64,000 bases of DNA from Tolypeutes matacus (Eukaryota; Chordata; Mammalia; Cingulata; Chlamyphoridae): contig JAKSZT010038599.1 in assembly GCA_026826555.1 (NCBI GenBank), positions 4,570,449 through 4,634,448 of the forward strand. Reading direction: 5' to 3'. Below, piece by piece: positions 63,839-64,000 of this stretch. Each line of letters opens with the position of its first letter. Position 1 is the stretch's first letter. The position numbers were made by a program, and so were the translations under genes. The notes under the pieces were generated by a model. It saw nothing but the letters and a program-made list of their open reading frames with translations. It did not search any database and had not been told where the DNA came from.

Positions 63839-64000
63839 ATAGGAATTGGATTTGGGTTGTAGAAAAGATGAAATGAGAATATATTTAACACAGGTGTTGA
63901 TTTGTGGAACATTATAGTAGGAATGGGTTTGACAGAAAATAGCTCGACTCAGGTCATATAAAATTATGTAAAAAAATTAAAGTACAATAGTTTTATTCTG
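63839..64000. other. Unassigned sequence to window end
   Basis: Nothing recognised. Confidence 0.35.

Overview
This window is AT-rich, intron/intergenic-type DNA from a placental mammal. No functional protein-coding gene or exon could be supported. The interspersed repeats are the best taxonomic clue. There are two tRNA-derived SINEs of the kind known from xenarthrans (armadillo DAS-like), a recent L1 with an unusual C-rich 3' UTR, and several MaLR-type LTR families that look lineage-specific. These sit on a background of shared mammalian repeats (L2, MIR, MER5A, MLT1, old L1M). I infer Xenarthra. SINE density is low, which leans weakly towards a sloth or anteater rather than an armadillo, but I cannot settle this from sequence alone.

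Layout. 1-7.3 kb: a solo ERV1-like LTR, L1 and L2 fragments, and one LTR nested inside another. 7.3-13 kb: a decayed class I (gamma-like) endogenous retrovirus on the + strand, with pol remnants (RT, RNase H, integrase) split by a later L1. 13-26 kb: sparse old repeats and two further LTR-like blocks. 26.5-27.9 kb: a young L1-mobilised retrocopy of a gammaretroviral env/3' transcript with a perfect 13-bp target-site duplication (TSD) and an open 183-codon frame. 33.6-37.1 kb: an antisense L1M carrying an EEF1E1 processed pseudogene, which itself carries an LTR. 41.6-46.9 kb: a complete 1.7-kb MaLR provirus with its TSD, a twin-primed L1, and two more LTRs. 47-51 kb: a long fossil L1 interrupted and followed by LTRs. 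52.9-60.2 kb: two SINEs, a U6 snRNA/L1 chimeric retropseudogene split by an LTR, and a MER5A DNA transposon split by an LTR. 60.7-63.8 kb: L2 and L1 fragments.

Nothing here acts as a gene network. The window records successive insertions that can be ordered in time: L2/MIR/MER5A first, then old L1M and MLT1, then retropseudogenes, then lineage-specific LTRs. The ERV-env retrocopy, the twin-primed L1 and the 58-kb SINE have perfect TSDs and look youngest. Repeat family names are from recognition, not from a database search, and edges without a stated TSD are approximate.
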